NCBI GenBank assembly: GCA_017935365.1
Contig: JAGBHT010000012.1
Span: 1-47,262, forward strand
Source: Ruminiclostridium sp.
Lineage (GTDB): Bacteria; Bacillota; Clostridia; Oscillospirales; Ruminococcaceae
DNA: 47,262 bases
Direction: 5' to 3'
Numbering within the stretch: the stretch's first letter is position 1; each line of letters begins with the position of its first letter. Below are positions 9,023 to 17,624 of this stretch, in pieces. Under the pieces are notes generated by a model. It was not told where the DNA came from. It ran no database searches and was given only the letters and a program-made list of their open reading frames with translations. The position numbers were made by a program, and so were the translations under genes.

Positions 9023-10360
9023 TTAGCCTATCTTGGCTTCGAGGGCAGCCTTTGCGTCCTCGTAACCGGGCTTACCGAGAAGGGCGAACATATTCTTCTT
9101 GTAACTTTCAACACCGGGCTGGTTGAACGGATTTACACAGAGCAGATAACCCGATACAGCGCAAGCCTTCTCGAAGAAGTAGATGAGGTAACCGAGCTCG
9201 CTCTCGTTTACTTCGGGCATTTCGAGAACCATATTGGGAGTTCCGCCCTCTGTATGAGCGATTATTGTACCCTCATAAGCCTTCTGATTTACGACTGACA
9301 TATTCTGATTTGATAAGAAGTTCAGACCGTCGCCGTTTGTTGCGTCATTCTTTAAGAAGAAGTCCTTCTGAGCCTTTGCAATGTGAAGTACTGTTTCAAA
9401 CAGGATGTTTGAACCGTCCTGGATGAACTGACCGAGTGAATGAAGGTCTGTTGAGAATGTTGCTGATGCAGGGAATAAGCCTTTGCCGTCCTTACCTTCG
9501 CTCTCACCGAACAGCTGCTTGAACCATTCGTTCATCATAGCAAATGAGTTTTCATAAGCTACCAGCATTTCTACCTTGTAGCCCTTATTGCGCAGTACGT
9601 TACGCAGTGCGGCGTACTTGTAGCAATCGTTCTTTTCGATATCGCATACAGAGAAGTCCTCTCTTGCCTTTGCGGCACCTGCCATAAGAGCGTCGATGTC
9701 GCAGCCTGCGCAAGCGATGGGGAGCAGACCTACTGCTGTAAGAACTGAGAAACGTCCGCCAACGTCATCGGGAATTACGAATGTTTCGTAACCCTCAGCG
9801 TCTGCAAGTTCCTTCAGTGTTCCCTTTGCCTTATCTGTAGTTGCGTAAATTCTGCCCTTTGCGCCTTCCTTGCCGTACTTTTCTTCAAGCATTTCTCTGA
9901 ATACTCTGAATGCGAGTGCAGGCTCGGTTGTCGTACCGGACTTTGATATAATGTTAACAGAGAAGTCCTTATCCTTAACAAGCTCTATAACTTCATTAAG
10001 ATATGTAGGGCTTATGCTGTTTCCTGCGAAGAATATCTTAGGCGTATCCTTAGCGAGTGAATTGTAAAGTGTGCTTCTTAAAAGCTCGATAGCCGCTCTT
10101 GCACCGAGATAAGAACCGCCGATACCGATAACTATAAGCACTTCGCTGTCAGACTTTATCTTAGCCGCAGCCTTCTTGATTCTCTCGAACTCTTCCTTGT
10201 CATAGTTTACGGGAAGATCTACCCAACCTAAAAAGTCGTTTCCTAAGCCGTTCTTATTCTCGATCATCTCATGAGCGGCTTTGACCATGGGTTCCATGCC
10301 CTTGAGCTCATCGGCGTTAACAACGCCCTTGAGGTACTTGTCATTAAGTGTAACTGCCAT
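9023..10360 (-). CDS. pgi: Glucose-6-phosphate isomerase
   Basis: Interconverts glucose 6-phosphate and fructose 6-phosphate in glycolysis. 445 aa, matching the short Gram-positive form. The sugar-phosphate isomerase segments are clear: [31 protein letters not shown], the catalytic-region [14 protein letters not shown], and LGQFIQDG in the second half. AAGGAGAG lies 7 nt before the ATG. Single gene with a good promoter at 10460-10488. Confidence 0.97.
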   Translation of the reverse strand: MAVTLNDKYLKGVVNADELKGMEPMVKAAHEMIENKNGLGNDFLGWVDLPVNYDKEEFERIKKAAAKIKSDSEVLIVIGIGGSYLGARAAIELLRSTLYNSLAKDTPKIFFAGNSISPTYLNEVIELVKDKDFSVNIISKSGTTTEPALAFRVFREMLEEKYGKEGAKGRIYATTDKAKGTLKELADAEGYETFVIPDDVGGRFSVLTAVGLLPIACAGCDIDALMAGAAKAREDFSVCDIEKNDCYKYAALRNVLRNKGYKVEMLVAYENSFAMMNEWFKQLFGESEGKDGKGLFPASATFSTDLHSLGQFIQDGSNILFETVLHIAKAQKDFFLKNDATNGDGLNFLSNQNMSVVNQKAYEGTIIAHTEGGTPNMVLEMPEVNESELGYLIYFFEKACAVSGYLLCVNPFNQPGVESYKKNMFALLGKPGYEDAKAALEAKIG

Positions 10361-10459
10361 TGCTTTTCTCTCCTTTTATACTCTTTCCACACACAAATTA
10401 TAAAGCTAACGGTACTCATAACTTTTTCTGTCTGCCGATGCCGTTCTTTATATAGTTCT

Positions 10460-10488
10460 ATTATAGCGAAATCGGCTGAGTTTTGCAA
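10460..10488 (-). promoter_or_regulatory. Promoter of pgi
   Basis: TTGCAA (10483-10488) and TATAAT (10460-10465) on the - strand, 17-bp spacer, giving a leader of roughly 90 nt. Confidence 0.65.
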
Positions 10489-10856
10489 GATGTTTTACAT
10501 AGAACTGACACTTTCGTCTAAATTCACAAAATAAATTTGATTTTTTTGTGCATTTTTAACCCTCGCTATCATATATAATCGAATTTCATCAAACCGCAAA
10601 CTTTTGAATTGAATTTTTTCATCCTGCTTTCCTACCGATAGTTAAATCTGTATTATCTTTGTTTATATTGCATATATTTACTGAGAATTTTTGTTAACAA
10701 CCTCCAAAATCTCAGCAGACTTATAATATTATTGCTTTTAATGCTTGATTTAGTCAAAATGTTTTTGTATAATAAAACTAAAATTTGCTAAAAGTTAGCT
10801 ATAGGTATTCGCTAAGATACCGATAAAATTTAACGAATAGGAGAAATATTATAACT
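10489..10856 (+). promoter_or_regulatory. AT-rich region with promoter for the ABC-transporter operon
   Basis: About 370 bp without a gene. TTGATT (10745-10750) and TATAAT (10768-10773) on the + strand are 17 bp apart. Downstream, a small inverted repeat GGTAT/ATACC (about 10804-10821) lies between promoter and leader ORF and could be an operator or leader hairpin. The rest is AT-rich with nothing recognisable. Confidence 0.55.
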
Positions 10857-10964
10857 ATGAAACCCACTTTCTACCTTCCATCAGCCTTCGACAAAGTAAG
10901 AGAAAAGCCGGAAAAGGTCACAGGCGAAAGCAAGAAAGCAAGGAGGAAAACCGTTGAAATATAA
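10857..10964 (+). CDS. Short leader ORF overlapping the first permease
   Basis: A 35-codon ORF starting MKPTFYLPSAFDK and ending KARRKTVEI, with a basic second half. It overlaps the TTG start of the permease by 11 nt in another frame. The permease ribosome site AGGAGG lies inside it, so translation of the two would be coupled. Its own site is weak (GGAG 13 nt before ATG). It could be a regulatory leader peptide, a small peptide linked to the transporter, or chance. Confidence 0.4.
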   Translation: MKPTFYLPSAFDKVREKPEKVTGESKKARRKTVEI

Positions 10965-12087
10965 AACCCTCTATTTCAGCCTGTTAAAAACCTACCTGAA
11001 AAGTGACGTCAAACTGAATATTTTTATTTTTCTTATTTCTCTGTGCTCCGTGTTTTCATTCCTGCTTTTTAATGTCGGCAAAAAAAGCTCCGAATATGCC
11101 TACAGCAGCATGTATGACCGTTCAAAATACGGATTTGAAATTACAGATTACACAACTGATGACATCAACTTCATTACTGATAATTTTCCCGAAATCACTT
11201 TTATAACGTGTGGCAAAACAGCAATTTCATATTTGACAAAAGATGGAATGATCTGCAAATTTTATGGCTGTATTCAACGTTTTCCCGCATATTTTGAACA
11301 GCTTCATCACAACATAAATCCCGCTTACCCCATAAAATCCGGCAGGGATTTTACAAAAGAAGAACTGGAAAAAGATATGGGAAAAATAATTGTCGATTCC
11401 GAAAGCGGCTTTTCTGTGGGAGATACACTCACGCTCCCGTCCGACAACGGAAATGTTGAGCTTGAAATCATAGGAACATCTGACAATTTCGTGCTCCCCT
11501 TTTCATTCTTTTCTTCAGACAAAGATATTGCAGTTTACAACACATCAAAAGATAGTATGTTTGATTATATTTGTAAAACAGACACATCTGTAAATATAAA
11601 TGTAGCTTTTAAGCGTGATCTTTCGCAAGAGGAAGCTGAGAGATTATACAATGCCGTAAACGGAAACCTTGAAATCACCCCACCGTCTACAGCCAATGGC
11701 GGAAACTTGTTGTTTTATGCATATTCAGGCACTTTTGTAGCCATAGCCTCGGTTTTCACTGCCATTCAGCTTCTGACTCTTATGCTTCACCTCGCAGAAA
11801 ACTGTTCCGAACAGCTAAGCGTAATCAAAACAACAGGCTGTAAAGATAAGTATGCCGTAGCACTTCTTATGTGTGTAAACCTGACCTACGTTTTAGCGGC
11901 ATTTATAGCGAGTATTGTTCTGCTTCCGCTTCTTGTATATTTTACAAAGCAGCTAAGACTTGAATATATTCCCCGGTTGGACGATTATCTTATTTCTTTC
12001 GTTATATTCTCGGCTATAATGCTGATCTCTACGCTTCCGGGACTAAAGCGTACAGTCAGAAACCCGCTCAGAAAGAGAGGCGGCTGA
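10954..12087 (+). CDS. ABC transporter permease, FtsX/MacB type (first)
   Basis: 377 aa membrane protein. Topology is as in MacB/FtsX permeases: one N-terminal helix (about 20-43), an extracytoplasmic domain of about 200 residues, then three helices (about 255-280, 300-330, 345-365). It starts at TTG, not ATG: AGGAGG (10941-10946) is 7 nt upstream. The second permease begins 1 nt after its stop. Such systems often export lipids or peptides or sense cell-wall antibiotics; nothing here identifies the substrate. Confidence 0.85.
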   Translation: MKYKTLYFSLLKTYLKSDVKLNIFIFLISLCSVFSFLLFNVGKKSSEYAYSSMYDRSKYGFEITDYTTDDINFITDNFPEITFITCGKTAISYLTKDGMICKFYGCIQRFPAYFEQLHHNINPAYPIKSGRDFTKEELEKDMGKIIVDSESGFSVGDTLTLPSDNGNVELEIIGTSDNFVLPFSFFSSDKDIAVYNTSKDSMFDYICKTDTSVNINVAFKRDLSQEEAERLYNAVNGNLEITPPSTANGGNLLFYAYSGTFVAIASVFTAIQLLTLMLHLAENCSEQLSVIKTTGCKDKYAVALLMCVNLTYVLAAFIASIVLLPLLVYFTKQLRLEYIPRLDDYLISFVIFSAIMLISTLPGLKRTVRNPLRKRGG

Positions 12088-12088
12088 T

Positions 12089-13387
12089 ATGAAAATACTA
12101 TCTCTTATCCGATCTGTACTGTTGTCAAGAAAACGCAACTGTATTATGATATCGCTCTGCTTTATTTTCACAACGCTGTTGTTTAATCTTATGATTGCAA
12201 TAAGCAGTGATTACATAAACGGCGTCAATTATATATCAAAAAACCGCTATGACAGGACGGCAATTGTAACACATACCACTTCATTAAAGCCATTGTCGGC
12301 ACAGCGCATTTCCGATGAGTTGAAAAGACAAGGCGTAAAATGTCGTATGGAAATACTTAACATTAATAGTTCCTTAATGTACAGCGAGCAAAGTCGAATA
12401 AGCGATGAATATATAAAGCTGCTGACCTATAACTTGCATCCGGATAATTTATCCCTATATACCAGATATGAAAAAGATTCATTTAATGTCAGCGGTTATA
12501 CGACCGAGCCCAGCGAATATCTTGATGTAGAGCTTGAAGGCGAAAAACCCGATATAAATAAGGATTACGGCGGGAAAATTCCCGTAATTGTTCAATCCGT
12601 TTCAGACAAAGAAATCGGTGACACCGTGAAAGGCAGAGCCGCACAGGGCAAGTTTGAGCTGCTGGTAGTCGGAAAGTATAAAAGCAATGAAGTATGGGAC
12701 TTGCTGCTATCTCCCGGCGATCTGCTATATAACAGTTCTTATTATACCGATTATCGCATACTTGAAAAAAGCGGTTGTTACACCCCTGATAATCGGGACT
12801 TTACGGAAAAGCAGTACGAAAATGATGATAATTATTTTCACGAGCATTTTTGCGATGTCATACTGCTCAAAACAGATGATATGTTTTATGCGGAGTTCGA
12901 GTCAAGAATTCGTAACACATGGTCTGTAAACGATGAAAAGAAAGGCGATATTATATTCGGCAATCCGCTTTTCGGCGTAGATAAAGACACATTCAGCAAT
13001 GATTATATCAGCCTCCTGCAGCTCTTCCCTGCCTTTATCGCTATTGCGGTTGTAGGCTCTATAGGTATAGTCGCAAACGGTTTTCTGAATGCCGAAAGCC
13101 GCATAAAAGCCGCCGCTGTTTTCCGCTCCTGCGGTGCAAACACAAGTAAGATAGCTATTATAAACACCGTGTGCGAACTGGTTGTAATGCTGTTTTCCAC
13201 GATTGTTTCATTTATAATTCTGCTTATCATAAAGCTTATATTCGGACTCAACATCATCAACGCCGACAGCATACTGTTCACAGCGTTATATCTTCTGATA
13301 CTCACCGTCCTGATAAGCATTATCGGAAATATCACACTGCTTAAAAGCAAAATGCTTGATGTAATACGGAGGTACGAAAACCAATGA
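12089..13387 (+). CDS. ABC transporter permease, FtsX/MacB type (second)
   Basis: 432 aa. Same topology as the previous gene product: N-terminal helix (about 18-38), a large extracytoplasmic domain, and three C-terminal helices from about residue 310 on. The C-terminal part (VGSIGIVANGFLNAESRIKAAAVFRSCGA) carries the usual coupling-helix style of FtsX permeases. It overlaps the ATPase start by 4 nt (ATGA). Likely a heterodimer with the first permease. Confidence 0.87.
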   Translation: MKILSLIRSVLLSRKRNCIMISLCFIFTTLLFNLMIAISSDYINGVNYISKNRYDRTAIVTHTTSLKPLSAQRISDELKRQGVKCRMEILNINSSLMYSEQSRISDEYIKLLTYNLHPDNLSLYTRYEKDSFNVSGYTTEPSEYLDVELEGEKPDINKDYGGKIPVIVQSVSDKEIGDTVKGRAAQGKFELLVVGKYKSNEVWDLLLSPGDLLYNSSYYTDYRILEKSGCYTPDNRDFTEKQYENDDNYFHEHFCDVILLKTDDMFYAEFESRIRNTWSVNDEKKGDIIFGNPLFGVDKDTFSNDYISLLQLFPAFIAIAVVGSIGIVANGFLNAESRIKAAAVFRSCGANTSKIAIINTVCELVVMLFSTIVSFIILLIIKLIFGLNIINADSILFTALYLLILTVLISIIGNITLLKSKMLDVIRRYENQ

Positions 13388-14073
13388 TAAAACTCGAAAA
13401 TGTGGACAAATATTATAATTATCATATGGATACCGAGGTTCACGCACTGAAAAACGTAAATCTGACTATCAATGACGGCGAAATGGTAGCTATAATGGGC
13501 GTTTCAGGCTCGGGAAAATCTACTATGCTTCATATCCTCGGTTGCCTTGACTCGCAGACTAAAGGTAAATATTTTTTGGGCGAATATGAGGTCTGCAAGT
13601 ATTCCTCCAACACAATAGCGGAGATAAGAAACGAAGAAATAGGCTTTGTCCTGCAGAATTTCGGACTTCTGAGCGATAAATCGGTATATGAAAATATATC
13701 GTATCCGCTTATCTTCAACCCTGCCGTAAAATACAAAATGATGAAAAGGCTGATAACCAAGGCGGCGGAAGATATGCTTGTATCCGATTTTCTGAAAAAG
13801 CCCGTAAAAGAGCTTTCCGGAGGTCAGAAACAGCGTGTTGCGCTTGCAAGAGCCATTGTCAACCGCCCGAATATAATACTTGCCGATGAACCTACAGCGG
13901 CGCTTGACAAAAACACCGCAAACGATATAATGAACGTTCTCATTAACCTTAACAAAAACGGCAAGACCGTAGTAATTGTCACCCATGACCGCTCTGTTGC
14001 CGAAAAGTGCAACAGGATAATAGAGCTGTCCGACGGCGAGATAATCTCCGACAAAGAAAATATACCCGCCTGA
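13384..14073 (+). CDS. ABC transporter ATP-binding protein, MacB/LolD type
   Basis: 229 aa. Walker A GVSGSGKS (39-46), Q-loop in FVLQNFGLLS, signature LSGGQ (about 144-148), Walker B IILADEP, D-loop, and the switch histidine in VIVTHD. Sequence style matches the LolD/MacB class that partners FtsX-type permeases. Translationally coupled to the second permease, last gene before a strong terminator. Confidence 0.95.
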   Translation: MIKLENVDKYYNYHMDTEVHALKNVNLTINDGEMVAIMGVSGSGKSTMLHILGCLDSQTKGKYFLGEYEVCKYSSNTIAEIRNEEIGFVLQNFGLLSDKSVYENISYPLIFNPAVKYKMMKRLITKAAEDMLVSDFLKKPVKELSGGQKQRVALARAIVNRPNIILADEPTAALDKNTANDIMNVLINLNKNGKTVVIVTHDRSVAEKCNRIIELSDGEIISDKENIPA

Positions 14074-14093
14074 TTTCCATATTCATAACTCCT

Positions 14094-14120
14094 CATCCCC
14101 GTGCAGTCTGCACGGGGATG
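14094..14120. terminator. Terminator between the ABC operon and the carboxypeptidase gene
   Basis: A perfect 12-bp stem (14094-14105 with 14109-14120) with a 3-nt loop, followed on the + strand by TTTCTCATTCT. It lies between convergent genes. Confidence 0.8.
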
Positions 14121-14129
14121 TTTCTCATT

Positions 14130-15293
14130 CTACATTGAGAAAAACCGCCTGATAATTATCAGCAGACTGCTGAAAAAGTTAAGCTCTCCGACCTCGCCCG
14201 TAGTCACAATATCGCTGTAGAAGATTTCCTCTCCGTCAAGGCTCGCCCTGACCTCACCGACCTTTTCGCCGTACTGAACGGGCGCAGACAAGCTATCGAC
14301 CACCGTATGCGTATATTCTATCCTTTTGGCACTGCCTTTTGGGATAACTATGGTGTTGAGCCGCTTTACCCTGATATCCGCCTGTTTTTCAAGCCCCTCT
14401 GTTACAGTTATAGGCGTAAGCACATCTGAGCTTACCACAGTCCTGTACAGCTCAAACCCCGAAAATCCGCAATCGAGCAGGTCCGTACACGCGGTAAATC
14501 TCTGTTCGCTCTCCTTACAGCCAAGTGCAACCGCGCAAAGCTTCATATTGCCTCTTTTCGCCCATACCGCAAGGCAACAACCCGCATTATCCGTAGTACC
14601 GGTCTTTCCGCCGATGATCCCGTCATAGCGTTGCATAAGCTTGTTTGTGTTCAACAGTTGCGTCTGTCGTTCACCCTCACGCACATAATCGAGCCGTGTG
14701 TTGAAAAACTCATTATAGCAGTCATATTCAGATACTGCGGCGCTCAGTATTGCCGTATCATAGGCTGAGGTATAATGCGTATTGCTGTCAAACCCCACAC
14801 AGTTATCATAATGCGTATCGCTCATACCAAGCTCCTGCGCCCTTTTGTTCATGCGCTCAACAAACATTTCTTCAGTCCCTGCTATATATTCGCATACTGC
14901 CACGCAAGCGTCGTTTGCCGATGCAATGACCACCGAGCGTATCATATCGTATGCCGACATTTCTTCCCCGACATTCAGCCATATTACCGAGCCGTCCATA
15001 GCGTTTGCTCTTGCGGTGGCTGTTATCATCGTATCCATGCCGAATGTACCTTTTTCCATTTCCTCCGCCCAGATAAGCAGACACATAAGCTTAGTCACCG
15101 ACGCCATCGGTAACCTTTCGTGCGAATTATACTCATACAGCACCTGACCTGTAGACACTTCGGTAACGATCGCCGCTTTGGTTATAGCTGTAACCTCGCC
15201 GACATCGCCTTCCGAAAAAGCAGTCACCGAACCGCAAAGCGTCATTGCCGCCGCAGTTACCGCCGCAGTTATTCTTTTTATAAATTCAGACAT
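14130..15293 (-). CDS. D-alanyl-D-alanine carboxypeptidase (PBP5-like)
   Basis: 387 aa secreted or membrane-bound serine peptidase trimming peptidoglycan stem peptides. A signal sequence ends near residue 26 (TAFSEG). All three catalytic motifs are present: S65-V-T-K68, S125-A-N127 and K230-T-G232. A PBP5_C-like beta domain follows, then a hydrophobic/basic tail (LIIIRRFFSM) that fits the membrane anchor of this family. GGAGG lies 6 nt before the ATG. Resembles DacA/DacF; I do not choose between them. Confidence 0.93.
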   Translation of the reverse strand: MSEFIKRITAAVTAAAMTLCGSVTAFSEGDVGEVTAITKAAIVTEVSTGQVLYEYNSHERLPMASVTKLMCLLIWAEEMEKGTFGMDTMITATARANAMDGSVIWLNVGEEMSAYDMIRSVVIASANDACVAVCEYIAGTEEMFVERMNKRAQELGMSDTHYDNCVGFDSNTHYTSAYDTAILSAAVSEYDCYNEFFNTRLDYVREGERQTQLLNTNKLMQRYDGIIGGKTGTTDNAGCCLAVWAKRGNMKLCAVALGCKESEQRFTACTDLLDCGFSGFELYRTVVSSDVLTPITVTEGLEKQADIRVKRLNTIVIPKGSAKRIEYTHTVVDSLSAPVQYGEKVGEVRASLDGEEIFYSDIVTTGEVGELNFFSSLLIIIRRFFSM

Positions 15294-15420
15294 AGAAAAC
15301 CTCCGCCTCGCCTTAATAAATCTCTGATAATTATATGCGCAAAATTCCCCTTATCTGCATAAATTACACGCCCACTGCAAAAAATATGTACAAAACCCGA
15401 AAGAAAGGCATGGTAATAAT

Positions 15421-15864
15421 ATGAATTATAAAATCTGTCTGCCTATGAAGCTTTTTATGCTGTTCTGCTTCGGCGGCTGTGCATACACAATAACCGAACT
15501 GCTGTTCCGCGGCAACAGTCACTGGACAATGTTCATCTTAGGCGGGATCTGCTTTCTGCTCATCGGCGGTCTGAATGAAAAATTCGACCTTTCGCTCCCC
15601 GTTCAGATGGCAGTATCGGCGCTTATAATCACCGTCCTTGAATTTATCTGCGGGTGCATTGTCAACCTGTGGCTAGACTGGAAGGTGTGGAACTATGAAC
15701 AGCTCCCGTTCAACCTCCTCGGTCAGATATGCCTGTTGTTCACGGTGCTCTGGTTTTTTCTCTCAGCCGTCGGAATTTTCACCGATGATATTCTCCGCTG
15801 GAAAATGTTCTGTGAAGAAAAGCCCCACTACCGCCTAGTCCCGAAACGCACAAAATCAAACTGA
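15421..15864 (+). CDS. Small membrane protein, putative ABC-transporter-type permease family (PF06541-like)
   Basis: 147 aa with four hydrophobic helices. The start CAYTITELLFRGNSHWTMFILGG and the segment YEQLPFNLLGQICLLFTVLWF match a family common in Clostridia called putative ABC transporter permease (PF06541). Its role is unknown. It stands alone, divergent from the carboxypeptidase gene, and ends in a good terminator. Confidence 0.75.
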   Translation: MNYKICLPMKLFMLFCFGGCAYTITELLFRGNSHWTMFILGGICFLLIGGLNEKFDLSLPVQMAVSALIITVLEFICGCIVNLWLDWKVWNYEQLPFNLLGQICLLFTVLWFFLSAVGIFTDDILRWKMFCEEKPHYRLVPKRTKSN

Positions 15865-15876
15865 ATACGAAAACAA

Positions 15877-15914
15877 CCCGGGAAGCATTATCACTCCCGG
15901 GCTGTAGTTTTTTT
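15877..15914 (+). terminator. Terminator after the small membrane protein
   Basis: A 7-bp GC stem CCCGGGA (15877-15883) with TCCCGGG (15895-15901), then CTGTAG and a run of T. It sits between two convergent genes. Confidence 0.8.
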
Positions 15915-15940
15915 TGAGAAAACTTAAGTAACCGCCGCAG

Positions 15941-16612
15941 TTATTTTTTCTTTTTTCTGTCCGCTCTCGCAAGCAACACCGCCACGATTGCAACACCCGC
16001 AATTATCGCCGCAAAGCTGACAACAGTCTTGATCTGTGACCATGAACTTATTCTTATCGGAGAATCGTCAACCTTTCTGCCAAAAAACGACGGATAAGCG
16101 TTACCGAACGTTTCCATGCAGTCCTCACTGTCCGAAAACGACAGTTTAAAATCTTTCATATAGAATTCTATCGTTTTTGTATCGGAGACCCCGTATACCT
16201 TTACGACCATACTGCTTGCGTCTTCGGGGATCGGTGCAGGCTTGTCATCGCCCAGATAAGCTTCGATGAAATTCTCCGCATTATATATGTAAAAAGTTGT
16301 ATAATCTCCTACTGTCTTTACACCGTTTGCGTCATAGAAATCAACATCTATACGTCCGCCGTTATTATCGGCAAGCGGCGAACTGTTTCCGAGCGTGACC
16401 GAGAAATAAAATCCGTGACTGCCGTCAGGTATTTCAAACGTCCGCACTGCCGCAACATCATAGTCTTTATTTACATCGGGCAGTTTTTCCGTAACCTTTG
16501 TCTTGTCAAAATACAGCACGTTGTTTCTTTCATCGTATTGCAACGAGCCGTCAGTCGTCCAACTCGCCGTATCATTCCAGTTTTCAAAATAGTTCTCCAA
16601 CTGATTAGCCAT
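15941..16612 (-). CDS. Tail-anchored protein, unrecognised
   Basis: 223 aa. No signal peptide. Residues 1-185 look like a soluble beta-rich domain (many alternating strands, DGSHGFYFSVTLGN, GGRIDVDFYDANG). Residues about 192-215 are a single hydrophobic helix followed by RADRKKKK. By the positive-inside rule the tail is cytoplasmic and the N-domain would face out, odd without a signal. GGAGG lies 8 nt before the ATG. It is last in the accessory run, 78 nt after a SurA_N-type lipoprotein. Function unknown. Confidence 0.75.
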   Translation of the reverse strand: MANQLENYFENWNDTASWTTDGSLQYDERNNVLYFDKTKVTEKLPDVNKDYDVAAVRTFEIPDGSHGFYFSVTLGNSSPLADNNGGRIDVDFYDANGVKTVGDYTTFYIYNAENFIEAYLGDDKPAPIPEDASSMVVKVYGVSDTKTIEFYMKDFKLSFSDSEDCMETFGNAYPSFFGRKVDDSPIRISSWSQIKTVVSFAAIIAGVAIVAVLLARADRKKKK

Positions 16613-16690
16613 AGTTTTTCCTCCGACTTATCCAAAAGGTTATCTGCAATAGCCGCATCGGCATTTTCCCGACATTCCCAATGCCTTATA

Positions 16691-17332
16691 TCATTTGTTG
16701 TAATACACAATATCGGCTTTTTTCAGCTGTTCGTCAATATACTGTTCAAATTTATCTCCGACCTCATAGACATTATTTTCATCAACGGTGATGTTTTCAT
16801 CTTCAAGGAATTTGTTGTACATTCTCTGCCTGTTCACCATCGCGATATATGAATCAGCGCTTTCTTTAATGTACTGCTCTTCCGTTATAGACAGCTTTTT
16901 AAGGCATTCGTCCATTATCTCACGGTTGACTTGTACACTGCCATATTGACCTGAATATGTATCAAGATTGTCAAGCTGTTGCTTTAACTGTTTCTCGGCT
17001 TCTTCTTTTGAAATACTGTTATCCATGCTGAGAAAATAAGCCGTTTCCACCATTTTTCTGATAGCCTTGTCTCTGTCTTCGGGGTACTGCTCATCAAGCC
17101 TTTTAAGCGTGATTTCCTTATTATCGGGTGTGGTTATATCGTCAATATGACTGCGTATAGCCTCTTTGAAAACCGCATTTGTATTTAATTGCTCCTGTAG
17201 CTGTTCCTCGGTGATATCAGTACCGTTGACCGTTGCAACAAGATTTTTATTGTTCTGACACCCGATAAGAAAAAACGCCGACAGGCAAATAACCACCGCC
17301 GCAAACACCGATATTTTTAAGATTTTTTTCAT
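16691..17332 (-). CDS. SurA_N-type lipoprotein, copy 1
   Basis: 213 aa. Lipobox LIGC, so the mature protein is a surface lipoprotein. It starts LVATVNGTDITEEQLQEQL, the hallmark of SurA/PrsA N-terminal chaperone domains, then is helical throughout. There is no peptidyl-prolyl isomerase domain, so it is shorter than PrsA. It ends KKADIVYYNK. Copy 2 (19624-20238) has the same layout and a matching end. Start at 17332 chosen for AAAGGAG close upstream; a longer frame (to 17377) lacks a site. Could be a chaperone or an immunity-like protein. Confidence 0.8.
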   Translation of the reverse strand: MKKILKISVFAAVVICLSAFFLIGCQNNKNLVATVNGTDITEEQLQEQLNTNAVFKEAIRSHIDDITTPDNKEITLKRLDEQYPEDRDKAIRKMVETAYFLSMDNSISKEEAEKQLKQQLDNLDTYSGQYGSVQVNREIMDECLKKLSITEEQYIKESADSYIAMVNRQRMYNKFLEDENITVDENNVYEVGDKFEQYIDEQLKKADIVYYNK

Positions 17333-17359
17333 ATGTATACTCCTTTCTGCCCCTTTACT

Positions 17360-17388
17360 TATATTACAACTGAGCACCCCTGTTTGTC
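17360..17388. repeat. Repeat D, 29-bp block shared with 19472-19500
   Basis: Identical to 19472-19500 except for three adjacent bases. It covers the end of fragment A just upstream of SurA_N copy 1. Confidence 0.75.
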
Positions 17389-17585
17389 CATAGTGCGATA
17401 AAATTTTAATCCTTGAATCTGCAACCGTTGAAAAAGTAGCAACTTGCAGGATAGTATTTCATCTTTTGTCAACAAGCAAAATCCACTTCCGGCGGATTTT
17501 ATGTCTGAGGTTATTATACCACATAATCTTACCAAACAAGACCCAATCTCATACATTTTCTTTAAATCCTTTATTAAAGCCCCCA

Positions 17586-17605
17586 CCGCGGCTATTACAC
17601 CGCGG
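17586..17605. repeat. Hairpin repeat A (CCGCGG stem)
   Basis: Stem CCGCGG 17586-17591 with 17600-17605, loop CTATTACA. It follows the stop of the 280-aa gene. Same family as the hairpins at 18624-18645 and 19426-19446. Confidence 0.8.
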
Positions 17606-17624
17606 CAGTGCCTTGTTTTTCAGA

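Larger units (their letters stand above)
17359..17619 (-). pseudogene. Fragment A: open frame without a start codon
   Basis: An open frame of 86 codons follows a TGA at 17620-17622 and ends 26 nt before the SurA_N-type lipoprotein. It has no ATG with a ribosome site near its start. It reads HCRGVIAAVGALIKDLKK near its start and ends DKQGCSVVI. The first part matches fragment B in the same frame across repeat hairpin A. Looks like the tail of a lost larger gene, or a frame left open by chance in a repeat. Not expected to be expressed. Confidence 0.4.

Noticed and set aside
17332..17377. Longer N-terminus for the SurA_N-type lipoprotein (start at 17377)
   Set aside because: The extra 15 residues lie before a proper signal peptide and the AAAGGAG site fits the start at 17332.
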